Assembly: GCF_003027925.1 (NCBI RefSeq)
Contig: NZ_PYPS01000004.1
Location: 124,001-188,000 of the forward strand
Origin: Micromonospora sp. RP3T
Lineage (GTDB): Bacteria > Actinomycetota > Actinomycetes > Mycobacteriales > Micromonosporaceae
DNA: 64,000 nt
Direction: 5' to 3'
Positions 52,456 through 61,682 of the stretch are shown here, one piece after another (the first letter of the stretch is position 1; the number at the start of each line of letters is the position of its first letter). The position numbers and the translations under genes were made by a program. Under the pieces are notes generated by a model. The model saw only the letters and a program-made list of their open reading frames with translations. It was not told the DNA's origin and ran no database searches.

Positions 52456-53973
52456 ATGAGCGTCAGACGGATCATGGGCACCGAGGTCGAGTACGGCATC
52501 TCCGTGCCCGGCCAGGCCGGAGCCAACCCGATGGTCACCTCCTCGCAGGTGGTAAACGCCTACGGGGCGCGACCGGAACTCAACCGGGGCGGACGGGCCC
52601 GCTGGGACTACGAGGAGGAGTCGCCACTGCGCGACGCCCGCGGTTTCACCTACTCCGGGGCGGCGTACGACCCGGCCGAGGCACTGGCCGACGAGGACCT
52701 CGGGCTGGCCAACGTGATACTCACCAACGGCGCCCGGCTCTACGTCGACCACGCCCACCCCGAATACTCCACCCCGGAGGTGACCACCCCGCTCGACGTG
52801 GTCCGCTGGGACAAGGCGGGCGAGCGGGTGATGGCCGAGGCGGCCCGACGGGCCGCCACCATTCCGGGCACCCACCCGATCCATCTCTACAAGAACAACA
52901 CCGACAACAAGGGCGCCAGCTACGGCGCCCACGAGAACTACCTGATGCGCCGGCAGACCCCGTTCGCCGACATCGTGGCGTACCTGACGCCGTTCTTCGT
53001 GACCCGGCAGATCGTCTGCGGCGCCGGCCGCGTGGGCATCGGCCAGGACGGCGGCCAGAGCGGCTTCCAGATCTCCCAACGTGCTGACTTCTTCGAGGTC
53101 GAGGTCGGGCTGGAGACCACGCTCAAGCGACCCATCATCAACACCCGCGACGAGCCGCACGCGGACGCGGACAAGTACCGCCGCCTGCACGTCATCATCG
53201 GCGACGCCAATCTCTCCGAGATCTCCACGTTCCTCAAGGTCGGCACCACGTCGCTGATCCTCGCCATGATCGAGGAGAAGGCGCTCGGCGCCGACCTGGG
53301 CATCGCCGATCCGGTGGGCGAGTTGCGCGCGGTCAGCCACGACCCGTCCCTGAAGCACCTCATGCGGATGCGTGACGGCCGCCGGCTGACCGCGCTGGAC
53401 GTGCAGTGGGCCTACCACGAGCGGGTCCGTTCCTTCGTGGACGAGCGGTACGGCCCCGACGTGGACGCGCAGACCGCCGACGTGCTGGACCGCTGGGAGA
53501 GCGTGCTGGACCGGCTCGGCCGCGACGCCTTCGAGTGCGCCGACGAGCTGGACTGGGTGGCCAAGCTGCGGGTGCTGGAGGGCTACCGGGAGCGGGAGAA
53601 GCTCGGCTGGGGCTCGCACAAGCTGCAACTGGTCGACCTGCAGTACTCCGACGTCCGGCCGGAGAAGGGCCTCTACCACCGGCTGGTCCAGCGCGGCTCG
53701 ATGAAGACGCTGCTCACCGACGAGCAGACCCGCAGCGCGATGACCGAGCCGCCGGAGGACACCCGCGCCTACTTCCGCGGCCGGTGTCTGGCCCAGTACG
53801 CCTCCGAGGTGGTGGCCGCGAGCTGGGACTCGGTCATCTTCGACGTGGGCCGGGAGTCGCTGGTCCGGGTGCCGATGATGGAGCCCGAGCGGGGCACCCG
53901 CGCGCACGTCGGTCAGCTCTTCGACAGGTGCGAGAGCGCCAAGGATCTGCTGGAGCTGCTGACCGGCGGCTGA
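52456..53973 (+). CDS. dop: Pup deamidase/depupylase Dop
   Basis: 505 residues. The carboxylate-amine ligase-like core starts with [11 protein letters not shown] (catalytic Glu region). The Dop-specific insertion [20 protein letters not shown] (residues about 36-60) distinguishes it from PafA; shared blocks are [20 protein letters not shown] and [20 protein letters not shown]. Dop deamidates Pup-GGQ where needed and removes Pup. Here Pup ends GGE, so depupylase is the main activity expected. ATG 52456 chosen as in Dop orthologues. Confidence 0.96.
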   Translation: MSVRRIMGTEVEYGISVPGQAGANPMVTSSQVVNAYGARPELNRGGRARWDYEEESPLRDARGFTYSGAAYDPAEALADEDLGLANVILTNGARLYVDHAHPEYSTPEVTTPLDVVRWDKAGERVMAEAARRAATIPGTHPIHLYKNNTDNKGASYGAHENYLMRRQTPFADIVAYLTPFFVTRQIVCGAGRVGIGQDGGQSGFQISQRADFFEVEVGLETTLKRPIINTRDEPHADADKYRRLHVIIGDANLSEISTFLKVGTTSLILAMIEEKALGADLGIADPVGELRAVSHDPSLKHLMRMRDGRRLTALDVQWAYHERVRSFVDERYGPDVDAQTADVLDRWESVLDRLGRDAFECADELDWVAKLRVLEGYREREKLGWGSHKLQLVDLQYSDVRPEKGLYHRLVQRGSMKTLLTDEQTRSAMTEPPEDTRAYFRGRCLAQYASEVVAASWDSVIFDVGRESLVRVPMMEPERGTRAHVGQLFDRCESAKDLLELLTGG

Positions 53974-53988
53974 GCCGGTTGCCGGAAG

Positions 53989-54027
53989 GCCCGTTGCGTG
54001 CCGAACCCGGCGCGCGGCGGGCTTTTC
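53989..54027 (+). terminator. Intrinsic terminator with T-tract between dop and pup
   Basis: 14-bp stem (GCCCGTTGCGTGCC with GGCGCGCGGCGGGC, three G-U pairs), loop GAACCC, followed by TTTTC at 54023. It is one of few hairpins in the window with a T-tract. Confidence 0.6.
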
Positions 54028-54042
54028 GTCGCCCGCGCGAGG

Positions 54043-54048
54043 TAAGTT
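54043..54048 (+). promoter_or_regulatory. -10-like hexamer TAAGTT upstream of pup
   Basis: TAAGTT ends 31 nt before the pup ATG, after the dop terminator. With GAGGAGG in the short leader it supports a separate pup promoter. Confidence 0.35.
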
Positions 54049-54079
54049 GATCGCAGGCGATCGTGGAGGAGGCACCACC

Positions 54080-54286
54080 ATGGCGACGCAAGAGGGTGGT
54101 CAGACCCAGTCCGGCAAGTCCCACGAGGAGGTCGAGGAGGTCACCGCGCAGGCCAACCCCGAGGTGGCCGAGCGGCACGCCGAGATCACCGAGGACGTCG
54201 ACGACCTGCTCGACGAGATCGACTCCGTCCTGGAGGAGAACGCCGAGGAATTCGTCAGGGGCTATGTACAAAAAGGGGGGGAATAG
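54080..54286 (+). CDS. pup: Prokaryotic ubiquitin-like protein Pup
   Basis: 68 residues. Disordered start, acidic helical middle (EVAERHAEITEDVDDLLDEIDSVLEEN, which binds Arc), and C-terminal FVRGYVQKGGE. The final Glu means no deamidation is needed before conjugation by PafA. ATG 54080 has GAGGAGG upstream. The last eight codons use rare triplets (TAT, GTA, CAA, AAA, GGG, GGG, GAA) unlike the GC-rich rest and contain an A5G7 homopolymer run. Confidence 0.98.
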   Translation: MATQEGGQTQSGKSHEEVEEVTAQANPEVAERHAEITEDVDDLLDEIDSVLEENAEEFVRGYVQKGGE

Positions 54287-54308
54287 GGCATAGCTGGTTA
54301 AATCGGAC

Positions 54309-54995
54309 ATGCCCAAGAACTCTGACGACCGGGATGGCTACCGCCGTTGTCCGGACTGCCACGAGTGGAAGCCGCTCGAAGAGTTCTGCGCCAACAGTCG
54401 TCGCCCTGACGGCCGGGGCAGTTACTGCAAGCCCTGCTTCAACCTTCGTTCGAAGGCGAGCTACGCCAGGCGCCTGAAGGAGAAGCAGGGGCGAGAGGTG
54501 CGGGAGCTGCCAGCCGTTCCGGATGGCCACCGTCGTTGCCCGACATGCGGCGAGACGAAAGTGCTTGACGACTTCCCGCGCAATCGGTCCGGGCGGGGTG
54601 GCTACGGCCGATACTGCAAGCCGTGCCACAACGAGAAGGGCAAGGAAACGCGGCAGCGGCTCTACGGCGGTAGTCGCGAGTACCACCTGCGTCGCCGCTA
54701 CGGGGTCGGGGAGAAGGAGTTCCAGGAACTCCTGGCCGAGCAGGGCGGCGTGTGCGCGATCTGCCGGCGTCCCGATCCGGAACATCTGGACCACGATCAT
54801 CGCACCGGATGGGTCCGCGGGATACTCTGCTTCAACTGCAACGGCGGTCTCGGCCAGTTCAAGGACAACCTCGACACCCTGGCCGGGGCGATCACATACC
54901 TGAGAGGAACCACGTGGCAGCGGGTTTTGATCCATCCGGGCGTCTTCCAGATGTGTTCACCAACGCGGGGACGTCCTCCTTCACCACGTTCCTGA
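54309..54995 (+). CDS. Endonuclease VII-like protein between pup and prcB
   Basis: 228 residues. Two N-terminal treble-clef-like zinc elements ([15 protein letters not shown] with [21 protein letters not shown] with YCKPCH), then an endonuclease VII HNH domain: [41 protein letters not shown]. The DHDH motif is the expected active site. It has lower GC than the locus and a short AT-rich gap separates it from pup. The C-terminal 27 codons overlap the prcB start by 82 nt in another frame. Such genes occur at this place in other actinobacteria as far as I recall, so it may be a fixed insertion. Confidence 0.85.
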   Translation: MPKNSDDRDGYRRCPDCHEWKPLEEFCANSRRPDGRGSYCKPCFNLRSKASYARRLKEKQGREVRELPAVPDGHRRCPTCGETKVLDDFPRNRSGRGGYGRYCKPCHNEKGKETRQRLYGGSREYHLRRRYGVGEKEFQELLAEQGGVCAICRRPDPEHLDHDHRTGWVRGILCFNCNGGLGQFKDNLDTLAGAITYLRGTTWQRVLIHPGVFQMCSPTRGRPPSPRS

Positions 54996-55753
54996 GCAAG
55001 GCGGCCCCCGAGATGCTGCCGGGTCGTCGGCCGCTGCCGCCCGGCATGGCCGCCGACCTGGCGCCGCACGCGACCACCATCGTGGCGATCGCGGCCGCGA
55101 ACGGCGTGGTCATGGCCGGCGACCGCCGCGCCACCATGGGCAACCTGATCGCCCAGCGTGACATCGAGAAGGTGCACCCGGCCGACGCCTACTCGCTCGT
55201 CGGCATCGCGGGCACGGCGGGCATCGGCATCGAGCTGATGCGACTGTTCCAGGTGGAGCTGGAGCACTACGAGAAGATCGAGGGCGCGATGCTCTCGCTC
55301 GACGGCAAGGCCAACCGGCTGGCCTCGATGATCCGGGGCAACCTGGGCGCGGCCATGCAGGGCCTGGCCGTGGTCCCGCTGTTCGCCGGCTTCGACCTGG
55401 CCGCGAGCGACCCGGCGCGGGCCGGCCGGATCTTCAGCTTCGACGTGACCGGCGGCCCCTACGAGGAGACCGGTTACGACGCGATCGGTTCCGGTTCGCT
55501 GTTCGCCAAGTCCGCGCTGAAGAAGCGCTTCCGGGCCGGCCTGTCGGTCGACGACGCGACGCGGCTGGCCGTCGAGGCGCTCTACGACGCCGCGGACGAC
55601 GACACCGCCACCGGCGGCCCCGACCTGACCCGGCGGATCTACCCGGTCGTGATGACCGCGACGGCCGAGGGCACCCACCGGCTCACCGACGCCGAGACGG
55701 CGGCGATCGCGGAGAGCGTGGTGTCCGGTCGGATGGAGAACCCCGGCGGCTGA
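54914..55753 (+). CDS. prcB: Proteasome beta subunit PrcB
   Basis: 279 residues. Propeptide of 53 residues ends ...APHA before catalytic Thr54 (TTIVAIAA), then [15 protein letters not shown] (catalytic Lys region), [20 protein letters not shown] and [17 protein letters not shown] 54914 is supported by GAGAGGAAC upstream and propeptide length; it lies inside the 3' end of the endonuclease gene. It forms the proteolytic ring of the 20S core with PrcA. Confidence 0.97.
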   Translation: MAAGFDPSGRLPDVFTNAGTSSFTTFLSKAAPEMLPGRRPLPPGMAADLAPHATTIVAIAAANGVVMAGDRRATMGNLIAQRDIEKVHPADAYSLVGIAGTAGIGIELMRLFQVELEHYEKIEGAMLSLDGKANRLASMIRGNLGAAMQGLAVVPLFAGFDLAASDPARAGRIFSFDVTGGPYEETGYDAIGSGSLFAKSALKKRFRAGLSVDDATRLAVEALYDAADDDTATGGPDLTRRIYPVVMTATAEGTHRLTDAETAAIAESVVSGRMENPGG

Positions 55754-55816
55754 CCCCGCTCGCACGTCCACCGAGTCAGCAGTCCCGCACCACAGGTACG
55801 AAGGAGAACCACCGCC

Positions 55817-56650
55817 GTGGCCATGCAGTTCTACGCCTCGCCCGAGCAGATCATGCGCGACCGCTCCGAGCTGGCCCGCAAGGGCATCGCCCGGGGCCGC
55901 AGCGCGGTGGTCCTGAGCTACGCCGGCGGGGTGCTCTTCGTCGCCGAGAATCTGTCCAGCACGCTGCACAAGGTCAGCGAGATCTACGACCGGATCGGCT
56001 TCGCCGCGGTCGGCCGGTACAACGAGTTCGAGAACCTGCGGCGCGCCGGAGTGCGGATGGCCGACCTCAACGGCCTGAGCTACGACCGGCGCGACGTGAC
56101 CGGGCTGGCGCTGGCGAACGCGTACGCGCAGACGCTGGGCGCCATCTTCACCGAGCAGTCGAAGCCGTTCGAGGTGGAGATCTGCGTGGCCGAGGTGGCT
56201 GCCTCGCCGGACGACGACTCGCTCTACCGGGTGACCTACGACGGCTCGGTCAACGACGAGCCGGGTCGGATGGCGATGGGCGGCCAGTCCGAGGCGATCG
56301 CCGGTGTGCTGAAGAACGAGCACCGGCCGGAGATGTCGCTGTCGGAGGCGGTACGCGCCGCGATGAAGGCGCTGAGCAGCGTCGGCGGTGAGGGCGGGGC
56401 GGCCCGGACGATCGCGGCGAACCAGTTGGAGGTGGCGGTCCTGGACCGGCGCCGGGTGGGCCGGACGTTCCGCCGGATCACCGGCGCGGCGCTGACCGCG
56501 CTGCTGGAGGGCGACGCGGAGGCGGACGTCGCGCCGGCGCCGGGCCGGGCGAAGACGCCGACGGTGCCGACCGAGGAGGCGAAGAAGCCGACCACGTCGG
56601 CGGGTTCGGCCGACCTGGAGGGCAATCGGGAGGACGCGCCCGGCGAGTGA
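55817..56650 (+). CDS. prcA: Proteasome alpha subunit PrcA
   Basis: 277 residues. [26 protein letters not shown] is the gated alpha N-terminus, followed by [17 protein letters not shown] and the alpha core; the C-terminal tail is long, basic and disordered. It lacks the catalytic Thr as expected. GTG 55817 follows GAAGGAG; an in-frame ATG is two codons later. It forms the outer ring that Arc contacts. Confidence 0.97.
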   Translation: MAMQFYASPEQIMRDRSELARKGIARGRSAVVLSYAGGVLFVAENLSSTLHKVSEIYDRIGFAAVGRYNEFENLRRAGVRMADLNGLSYDRRDVTGLALANAYAQTLGAIFTEQSKPFEVEICVAEVAASPDDDSLYRVTYDGSVNDEPGRMAMGGQSEAIAGVLKNEHRPEMSLSEAVRAAMKALSSVGGEGGAARTIAANQLEVAVLDRRRVGRTFRRITGAALTALLEGDAEADVAPAPGRAKTPTVPTEEAKKPTTSAGSADLEGNREDAPGE

Positions 56651-56661
56651 GGCCGGTTTCC

Positions 56662-56694
56662 GAACCCCGCCACGTCGCTGACGTGGCGGGGTTC
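56662..56694 (+). terminator. Hairpin between prcA and pafA
   Basis: Perfect 15-bp stem GAACCCCGCCACGTC with its complement around GCT, 11 nt after the prcA stop. Confidence 0.7.
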
Positions 56695-56762
56695 GTCGCT
56701 GTCCGGGGACCCCGGCGTACGACGCTGACGGCGGGCGCTGCCCATCGGGGGCTCCGGGCGGC

Positions 56763-56768
56763 TAATGT
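56763..56768 (+). promoter_or_regulatory. -10 hexamer TAATGT for leaderless pafA
   Basis: TAATGT ends 6 nt before ATG 56775, after the prcA terminator, so pafA has its own promoter. Confidence 0.5.
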
Positions 56769-56774
56769 CTCATC

Positions 56775-58133
56775 ATGGAGCGGCGAATCTTCGGCCTCGA
56801 GACCGAGTACGGCGTCACCTGCACCTATCGCGGGCAGCGCCGGCTTTCCCCCGACGAGGTCGCGCGGTACCTGTTCCGACGGGTGGTGTCGTGGGGCCGG
56901 TCGAGCAACGTTTTCCTGCGTAACGGGGCTCGCCTCTATCTGGACGTGGGCTCGCATCCGGAATACGCGACTCCGGAGTGCGACTCGGTGACCGATCTGG
57001 TGGCGCACGACCGGGCCGGCGAGCGGATCCTGGAAGGGCTGCTCGTCGACGCGGAGAAGCGGCTGCACGACGAGGGCATCGCGGGCGAGATCTACCTGTT
57101 CAAGAACAACACCGATTCGGCCGGCAACTCGTACGGCTGCCACGAGAACTACCTGGTGTCCCGGCACGGGGAGTTCGGCCGGCTGGCCGACGTGCTGATT
57201 CCGTTCCTGGTCACCCGGCAGTTGATCTGCGGTGCGGGCAAGGTGTTGCAGACGCCGCGCGGCGCGGTCTACTGCCTGTCGCAGCGGGCGGAGCACATCT
57301 GGGAGGGCGTCTCCTCGGCGACCACCCGGAGCCGGCCGATCATCAACACCCGGGACGAGCCGCACGCGGACGCGGAGCGCTACCGCCGGCTGCACGTCAT
57401 CGTCGGCGACTCCAACATGAACGAGGTCACCACGCTGCTGAAGGTCGGCACCGCCGACATCGTGCTGCGAATGATCGAGGCCGGCGTGGTGATGCGGGAC
57501 CTGACGTTGGAGAACCCGATCCGGGCCATCCGGGAGGTGTCGCACGACATCACCGGCCGGCGCAAGGTTCGGCTGTCCTCCGGCAAGGAGGTCTCGGCGC
57601 TGGAGATCCAGCAGGAATACCTCGCGAAGGCGACGGAGTTCGTGGAGCGCCGGGGCGGGGACCAGACCGCGAAGCGGGTGGTGGAACTGTGGGGGCGGGT
57701 ACTGCGGGCGGTGGAGACCGGCGACCTGGACCCGGTGGCACGCGAGATCGACTGGGTGAGCAAGCTCAAGCTGATCGAGCGTTACCAGCGCAAGCACGAC
57801 CTGCCGCTGTCGCATCCGCGGGTGGCGCAGATGGATCTGGCCTATCACGACCTGCGTCGCGGACGGGGCCTGTACGGGTTGTTGGAGCGTCGGGGCGAGG
57901 TGGACCGGGTGGCGAACGACCCGGAGATCTTCGAGGCGAAGGAGACGCCGCCGCAGACGACCCGGGCGCGGCTGCGTGGTGAGTTCATCCGGCACGCGCA
58001 GGAGAAGCGGCGTGACTTCACCGTCGACTGGGTGCACCTGAAGCTGAACGACCAGGCACAGCGCACGGTGCTCTGCAAGGACCCGTTCCGCGCGTACGAC
58101 GAGCGGGTGGAGCGGCTGATCGCCAGCATGTGA
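56775..58133 (+). CDS. pafA: Pup ligase PafA
   Basis: 452 residues. FGLETEYG at the N-terminus, [55 protein letters not shown], and a C-terminal domain (about 380-452). It lacks the Dop insertion. Activates Pup's C-terminal Glu with ATP and attaches it to lysines. Full length. Confidence 0.97.
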   Translation: MERRIFGLETEYGVTCTYRGQRRLSPDEVARYLFRRVVSWGRSSNVFLRNGARLYLDVGSHPEYATPECDSVTDLVAHDRAGERILEGLLVDAEKRLHDEGIAGEIYLFKNNTDSAGNSYGCHENYLVSRHGEFGRLADVLIPFLVTRQLICGAGKVLQTPRGAVYCLSQRAEHIWEGVSSATTRSRPIINTRDEPHADAERYRRLHVIVGDSNMNEVTTLLKVGTADIVLRMIEAGVVMRDLTLENPIRAIREVSHDITGRRKVRLSSGKEVSALEIQQEYLAKATEFVERRGGDQTAKRVVELWGRVLRAVETGDLDPVAREIDWVSKLKLIERYQRKHDLPLSHPRVAQMDLAYHDLRRGRGLYGLLERRGEVDRVANDPEIFEAKETPPQTTRARLRGEFIRHAQEKRRDFTVDWVHLKLNDQAQRTVLCKDPFRAYDERVERLIASM

Positions 58134-58138
58134 GCGCG

Positions 58139-58170
58139 GCGGCGGCCGGTGCCTTGGTGCCGGCCGCCGC
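58139..58170 (+). terminator. Hairpin after pafA
   Basis: GCGGCGGCCGG / CCGGCCGCCGC, an 11-bp perfect stem with a 10-nt loop, 6 nt after the stop. Confidence 0.55.
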
Positions 58171-58178
58171 GGCCCCGG

Positions 58179-58184
58179 TAGGCT
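58179..58184 (+). promoter_or_regulatory. -10 hexamer TAGGCT upstream of small membrane protein
   Basis: TAGGCT ends 9 nt before ATG 58194, so the transcript is leaderless or nearly so. Confidence 0.4.
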
Positions 58185-58193
58185 GGCCCCGCC

Positions 58194-58418
58194 ATGGACA
58201 CTTCCGAACCGCAGGGCCGCGAGCGCGGCCAGACCTCCGGCCGCGAGCGGGACGGCGGCGCCGAGAAACTCAACTGGATCGACCGGCGGCGGGAGAAGAT
58301 CCGCGCCGAGATCGCGCGCAACCGCCGCGGTGACCACAAGGTGCCGACGTGGGCGATGGCGGTCGCGCTGGTGGTGATCGTGGCGGCCTGGGTCGGGCTG
58401 ATCGTCTTCTTCGGCTGA
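58194..58418 (+). CDS. Small single-TM protein
   Basis: 74 residues. Charged, disordered N-terminus (RDGGAEKLNWIDRRREKIRAEIARNR) and one C-terminal transmembrane helix (WAMAVALVVIVAAWVGLIVFF). Tail-anchored topology, no family name assigned. It sits between pafA and DUF3866. Confidence 0.65.
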   Translation: MDTSEPQGRERGQTSGRERDGGAEKLNWIDRRREKIRAEIARNRRGDHKVPTWAMAVALVVIVAAWVGLIVFFG

Positions 58419-58437
58419 GGTCGGTCGGCGGGTTGGC

Positions 58438-59523
58438 TCAGCCGAGCAGGCCGGCGGCGTATCGGCCGGCGGCGGCCGCGGCCAGGAAGTAGGCGTGGTC
58501 GGCGTCGAGACCGCGGCCCATCGTCGAAAGCCCGACCGGGCTGGCGCGCAGCGCCGCGTCGAGGCCGTCGGTGGGCACGGTGACGACGCGGTGTCGGTCC
58601 GCGAGTGGTGCCAGCGCCGCGGTCACGTCCGTCGCCAGTTCCGGGTCGAGGCCGTCGGGCACGACCAGTTCCGCGGGGGCCAGCGCGACCCGGCCGTACG
58701 CGGTGAGGCTGTGGTGGGAGACGCCGCGGTGCCGGGGGCGGGAATCGGCGTCGGAGATCCGCAGCGAGCCGACCGGGCGTCCGCCCAGCGTGGCGACCGC
58801 GTTGACGGCTTCACCGACGGCGACGCCGGAGAAGCCCCAGCGGGTGCCGGTGCCGAGGTTGCCCGGCCCCTGGGCGACGATCGTCAGGTCGGCGTGGAGC
58901 ACGTGCCGGGCGGCGAGCAGGCCGCTGTGCAGCGTGCTGGCTTCCAGGTCGCCGCCGAACGCCTGGCCGACGCTGACCGTGCCGGCGAGGTGGTCGGCGA
59001 GACCGGCGAGGGTGCGGGAGAACCAGGCGGGCAGCGCGCCGCCGTCGGTGAGCAGGTACGCGACCCGGGCGTGTGGGGCGTCGGCGTGCACGCCGGCCAG
59101 GATCGCCGGCAGGGCGGAGTGCAGGTCGGCGGTGACCACCGGCATCCCGTCGACGGACTCGGCGGTGGCCAGCCGGTGGTGGTGCGGAGAGGCTTCCTCG
59201 TCGACGCCGAGCAGGATCGGTTGCAGCGGCGTGTAGCGGGCCTTGACGAGGTGCCCGGCGTCCCGGCTGTCGCCGGCCTGCGGCGGGTCGGCGGGGAGCC
59301 GGTCGGGCAGCGCGACGACCAGGGCGTAACCGCCGGTGCCGAGGCCCATCAGCAGCGCGCCGGCGTTGAGCAGCACGCGGTCGCCGGGTTCCGGGTCGCC
59401 GACCAGCGCCGGGTAGGCCAGGGCCCGCATCCGGGCGCCGTCGGGCAGGTCGACGTCGAGTTCCACGGCGCCGGCCCACCGTCGTCGAACCGCCGTGACC
59501 GTGCCGGACCGCCATCGCACCAT
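58438..59523 (-). CDS. DUF3866 family protein
   Basis: 361 residues. MVRWRSGTVTAVRRRWAG at the start, LLGVDEEASPHHHRLA, MPVVTADLHSALPAILAG and IVAQGPGNLGTGTRWGFSGVAVGEAVN are typical blocks. The family occurs near proteasome genes in actinobacteria; function unknown. The start is set at ATG 59523, three codons inside an in-frame TTG. A TAGGTT hexamer lies 7 nt upstream. Confidence 0.85.
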   Translation of the reverse strand: MVRWRSGTVTAVRRRWAGAVELDVDLPDGARMRALAYPALVGDPEPGDRVLLNAGALLMGLGTGGYALVVALPDRLPADPPQAGDSRDAGHLVKARYTPLQPILLGVDEEASPHHHRLATAESVDGMPVVTADLHSALPAILAGVHADAPHARVAYLLTDGGALPAWFSRTLAGLADHLAGTVSVGQAFGGDLEASTLHSGLLAARHVLHADLTIVAQGPGNLGTGTRWGFSGVAVGEAVNAVATLGGRPVGSLRISDADSRPRHRGVSHHSLTAYGRVALAPAELVVPDGLDPELATDVTAALAPLADRHRVVTVPTDGLDAALRASPVGLSTMGRGLDADHAYFLAAAAAGRYAAGLLG

Positions 59524-59530
59524 GACCGGC

Positions 59531-59536
59531 AACCTA
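59531..59536 (-). promoter_or_regulatory. -10 hexamer TAGGTT for leaderless DUF3866 gene
   Basis: TAGGTT on the minus strand ends 7 nt before ATG 59523. Confidence 0.45.
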
Positions 59537-59567
59537 TCGGCCGGCGGCGGGGCGGGCGACGGCCGGG

Positions 59568-60557
59568 TCAGGCGTCCTGGTCGACGGGGCGGCCGGTCTC
59601 GTCCTGGGTGGTCCGGGCGCGCCGGCCGGCGGCGCGGGACCGGGTGGGGTCGAGGAAGACGTACCCGATCTCCGGGAACCGCCCGGTGAGCCGGCGTTCC
59701 GCCTCGTCGGCGGCGGCTTCGATCTCGGCGCCGGTGGCGTCGTCGCGGAAGTCGACCTTGGCGGCGACCAGGATGTCCTCCGGGCCGAGGAACATGGTCA
59801 TCAGTGTGTCGATCCGGTCGACCGTCGGCAGCGCGGCCAGCTCCTGCTCGATCTGCCGGTGCGTGCGTTCCGAGACGGCGCGGCCGACCAGCAGTGAGAT
59901 GTTGCTGTGGGCCAGGATCGCGGCGACCACCAGCAGCAGCACGCCGATCAGGATGGAGGCGACGCCGTCGTAGAGTTCGTCGCCGGTGAGGTGGGACAGG
60001 GTGAGCCCGGCGGCGGCGATGAGCAGGCCGATCAGCGCGGCGCTGTCCTCCAGGAAGACGGCCTTGACCGTGGTGTCGGCGGTGAGCCGCAGGTAGCGGC
60101 GGGGGGTGGTGCGCCAGCGCCGGGACTCGCCGCGCACCTGCCGGACGGCCCGGGCCAGCGACACCGACTCGATGGCGAACGAGATCGCCAGCACCACGTA
60201 GGCGACCAGGTAGTCGCCGGTGTGTTCGTGCACGAGGATGGTGGTGACGCCGTGGGTGATGGCGAAACCGGCGCCGGCCACGAACGTGAACAGCGCGGCG
60301 AGGAACGCCCAGACGTAGCTCTCCTTGCCGTACCCGAACGGGTGCCGGGGGTCGGCGGGCCGCGCGCCGCGACGCAGCGCCAGGTAGAGCAGCACCTCGG
60401 TGGTGGTGTCGGCGACCGAGTGGGCGGCCTCGGAGAGCATCGCCGCGGAGCCGGAGAGCAGACCCGCGACCAGCTTCGCGATCGCGATGGCGAGGTTCGC
60501 CGCGCCGGCCACCACGACGGTGCCGACGCTCTCGGTCTTGACTTCCGGTTCCGCCAT
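59568..60557 (-). CDS. Cation diffusion facilitator transporter
   Basis: 329 residues with six transmembrane helices. SEAAHSVADTTTEVLLYLALR is TM2 with the H..D metal motif, HPFGYGKESYVWAFLAALF is TM3, and LEDSAALIGLLIAAAGLTLSHLTGDELYDGVASILIGVLLL gives the TM5 D..D site. A C-terminal cytoplasmic metal domain (about 220-310) follows. It exports Zn, Mn or related ions by proton exchange. Leaderless start after TAGGGT. Confidence 0.9.
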   Translation of the reverse strand: MAEPEVKTESVGTVVVAGAANLAIAIAKLVAGLLSGSAAMLSEAAHSVADTTTEVLLYLALRRGARPADPRHPFGYGKESYVWAFLAALFTFVAGAGFAITHGVTTILVHEHTGDYLVAYVVLAISFAIESVSLARAVRQVRGESRRWRTTPRRYLRLTADTTVKAVFLEDSAALIGLLIAAAGLTLSHLTGDELYDGVASILIGVLLLVVAAILAHSNISLLVGRAVSERTHRQIEQELAALPTVDRIDTLMTMFLGPEDILVAAKVDFRDDATGAEIEAAADEAERRLTGRFPEIGYVFLDPTRSRAAGRRARTTQDETGRPVDQDA

Positions 60558-60563
60558 GGGCTC

Positions 60564-60569
60564 ACCCTA
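60564..60569 (-). promoter_or_regulatory. -10 hexamer TAGGGT for leaderless CDF gene
   Basis: TAGGGT on the minus strand ends 6 nt before ATG 60557. Confidence 0.45.
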
Positions 60570-60670
60570 TGGCCGGTCCGGACGGGCCGCCCGGTGACCC
60601 GGACGGGGCCGCTCGGGTGGTGACCGCGCGCCGCGCCCGCGTGGGTGCCCGCGTCGGACGCGCGGGCTGC

Positions 60671-60676
60671 TAGCGT
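60671..60676 (+). promoter_or_regulatory. -10 hexamer TAGCGT for leaderless pafB
   Basis: TAGCGT ends 7 nt before GTG 60684. Confidence 0.45.
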
Positions 60677-60683
60677 TCGGTAC

Positions 60684-61682
60684 GTGTCCCGGACCCGTAC
60701 CGAACGCCTGGTCAACCTGGTGATCTGCCTGCTGTCGACGCGGCGTTTCCTGACCGCCGCCCAGATCGCCGCGACCGTGCCCGGCTACGAGCACGACCCG
60801 GACGACGCCAAGGACCATGAGGCGTTCCAGCGCAAGTTCGAGCGCGACAAGGCCGAGCTGCGGGAGCTGGGCGTGCCGCTGGAGACCGGCACGGCGAGCG
60901 TGTTCGACGCCGAGCCGGGCTACCGGATCGCCCACCGGGAGTACGCGTTGCCCGACATCCCGCTCGAACCGGACGAGGCCGCCGCGGTGGGCATCGCGGC
61001 CCGGCTGTGGCAGCACGCCGGCCTGGCCGCCGCCGCCTCGTCGGGGCTGGCGAAGCTGCGTGCCGCCGGCATCGACGTGGACCCGCAGGCCACCCTGGGT
61101 CTGGAGCCGATGGTGACGGTCGATCCGGCGTTCGCGCCGCTGACCGCCGCCGCGCGGGACCGCCGGGAGGTCGCCTTCGACTACCGGGTGCCGGACCGGG
61201 ACGCGCCGACCCGCCGCCGGGTGCAGCCGTGGGGCGTGGTGTGTTGGCGCGGCCGGTGGTACGTGGTCGGTCACGACCTGGACCGGGCGGCGACCCGCTG
61301 CTTCCGGCTTTCCCGGGTCGTCGGCGCGGTCCGGGCGACCGGTGCGCCGGGGGCCTACCAGCCGCCCGCCGGGGTGGACCTGATCAGTCACGTGGCCCGC
61401 TGGTCGGGGCCGGTGGAGCGCACCGGTCGGGCGACCGTGCTGGTCACGCCGGGCCGCGCCGCGGGGCTGCGGCGCTGGGCGGTGGAGAGCCACGCCGGGC
61501 CGGACGGGGACCGGCTGGTGCTGCCGTACGCCGACGCCGAGTTCCTGGCCGGTCAGATCGTCGGGTACGGCCCGGACGTGCGGGTGCTGGAGCCGCCGGA
61601 GGTCCGGGAGGCGGTCATCCAGCGGTTGAAGGAGGTCGCGGCCCGGCACGACGAGCTGGCGGTGGCCGGGGGTGCCCGGTGA
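60684..61682 (+). CDS. pafB: DNA-damage transcription activator subunit PafB
   Basis: 332 residues: N-terminal HTH (ERLVNLVICLLSTRRFLTAAQIAATVPGY), then WYL domain around 140-230 (REVAFDYRVPDRD, VQPWGVVCWRGRWYVVGHD). PafB with PafC forms the LexA-independent DNA-damage activator in mycobacteria, the WYL domain sensing single-stranded DNA. Leaderless start at GTG 60684; the stop overlaps pafC. Confidence 0.95.
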   Translation: MSRTRTERLVNLVICLLSTRRFLTAAQIAATVPGYEHDPDDAKDHEAFQRKFERDKAELRELGVPLETGTASVFDAEPGYRIAHREYALPDIPLEPDEAAAVGIAARLWQHAGLAAAASSGLAKLRAAGIDVDPQATLGLEPMVTVDPAFAPLTAAARDRREVAFDYRVPDRDAPTRRRVQPWGVVCWRGRWYVVGHDLDRAATRCFRLSRVVGAVRATGAPGAYQPPAGVDLISHVARWSGPVERTGRATVLVTPGRAAGLRRWAVESHAGPDGDRLVLPYADAEFLAGQIVGYGPDVRVLEPPEVREAVIQRLKEVAARHDELAVAGGAR

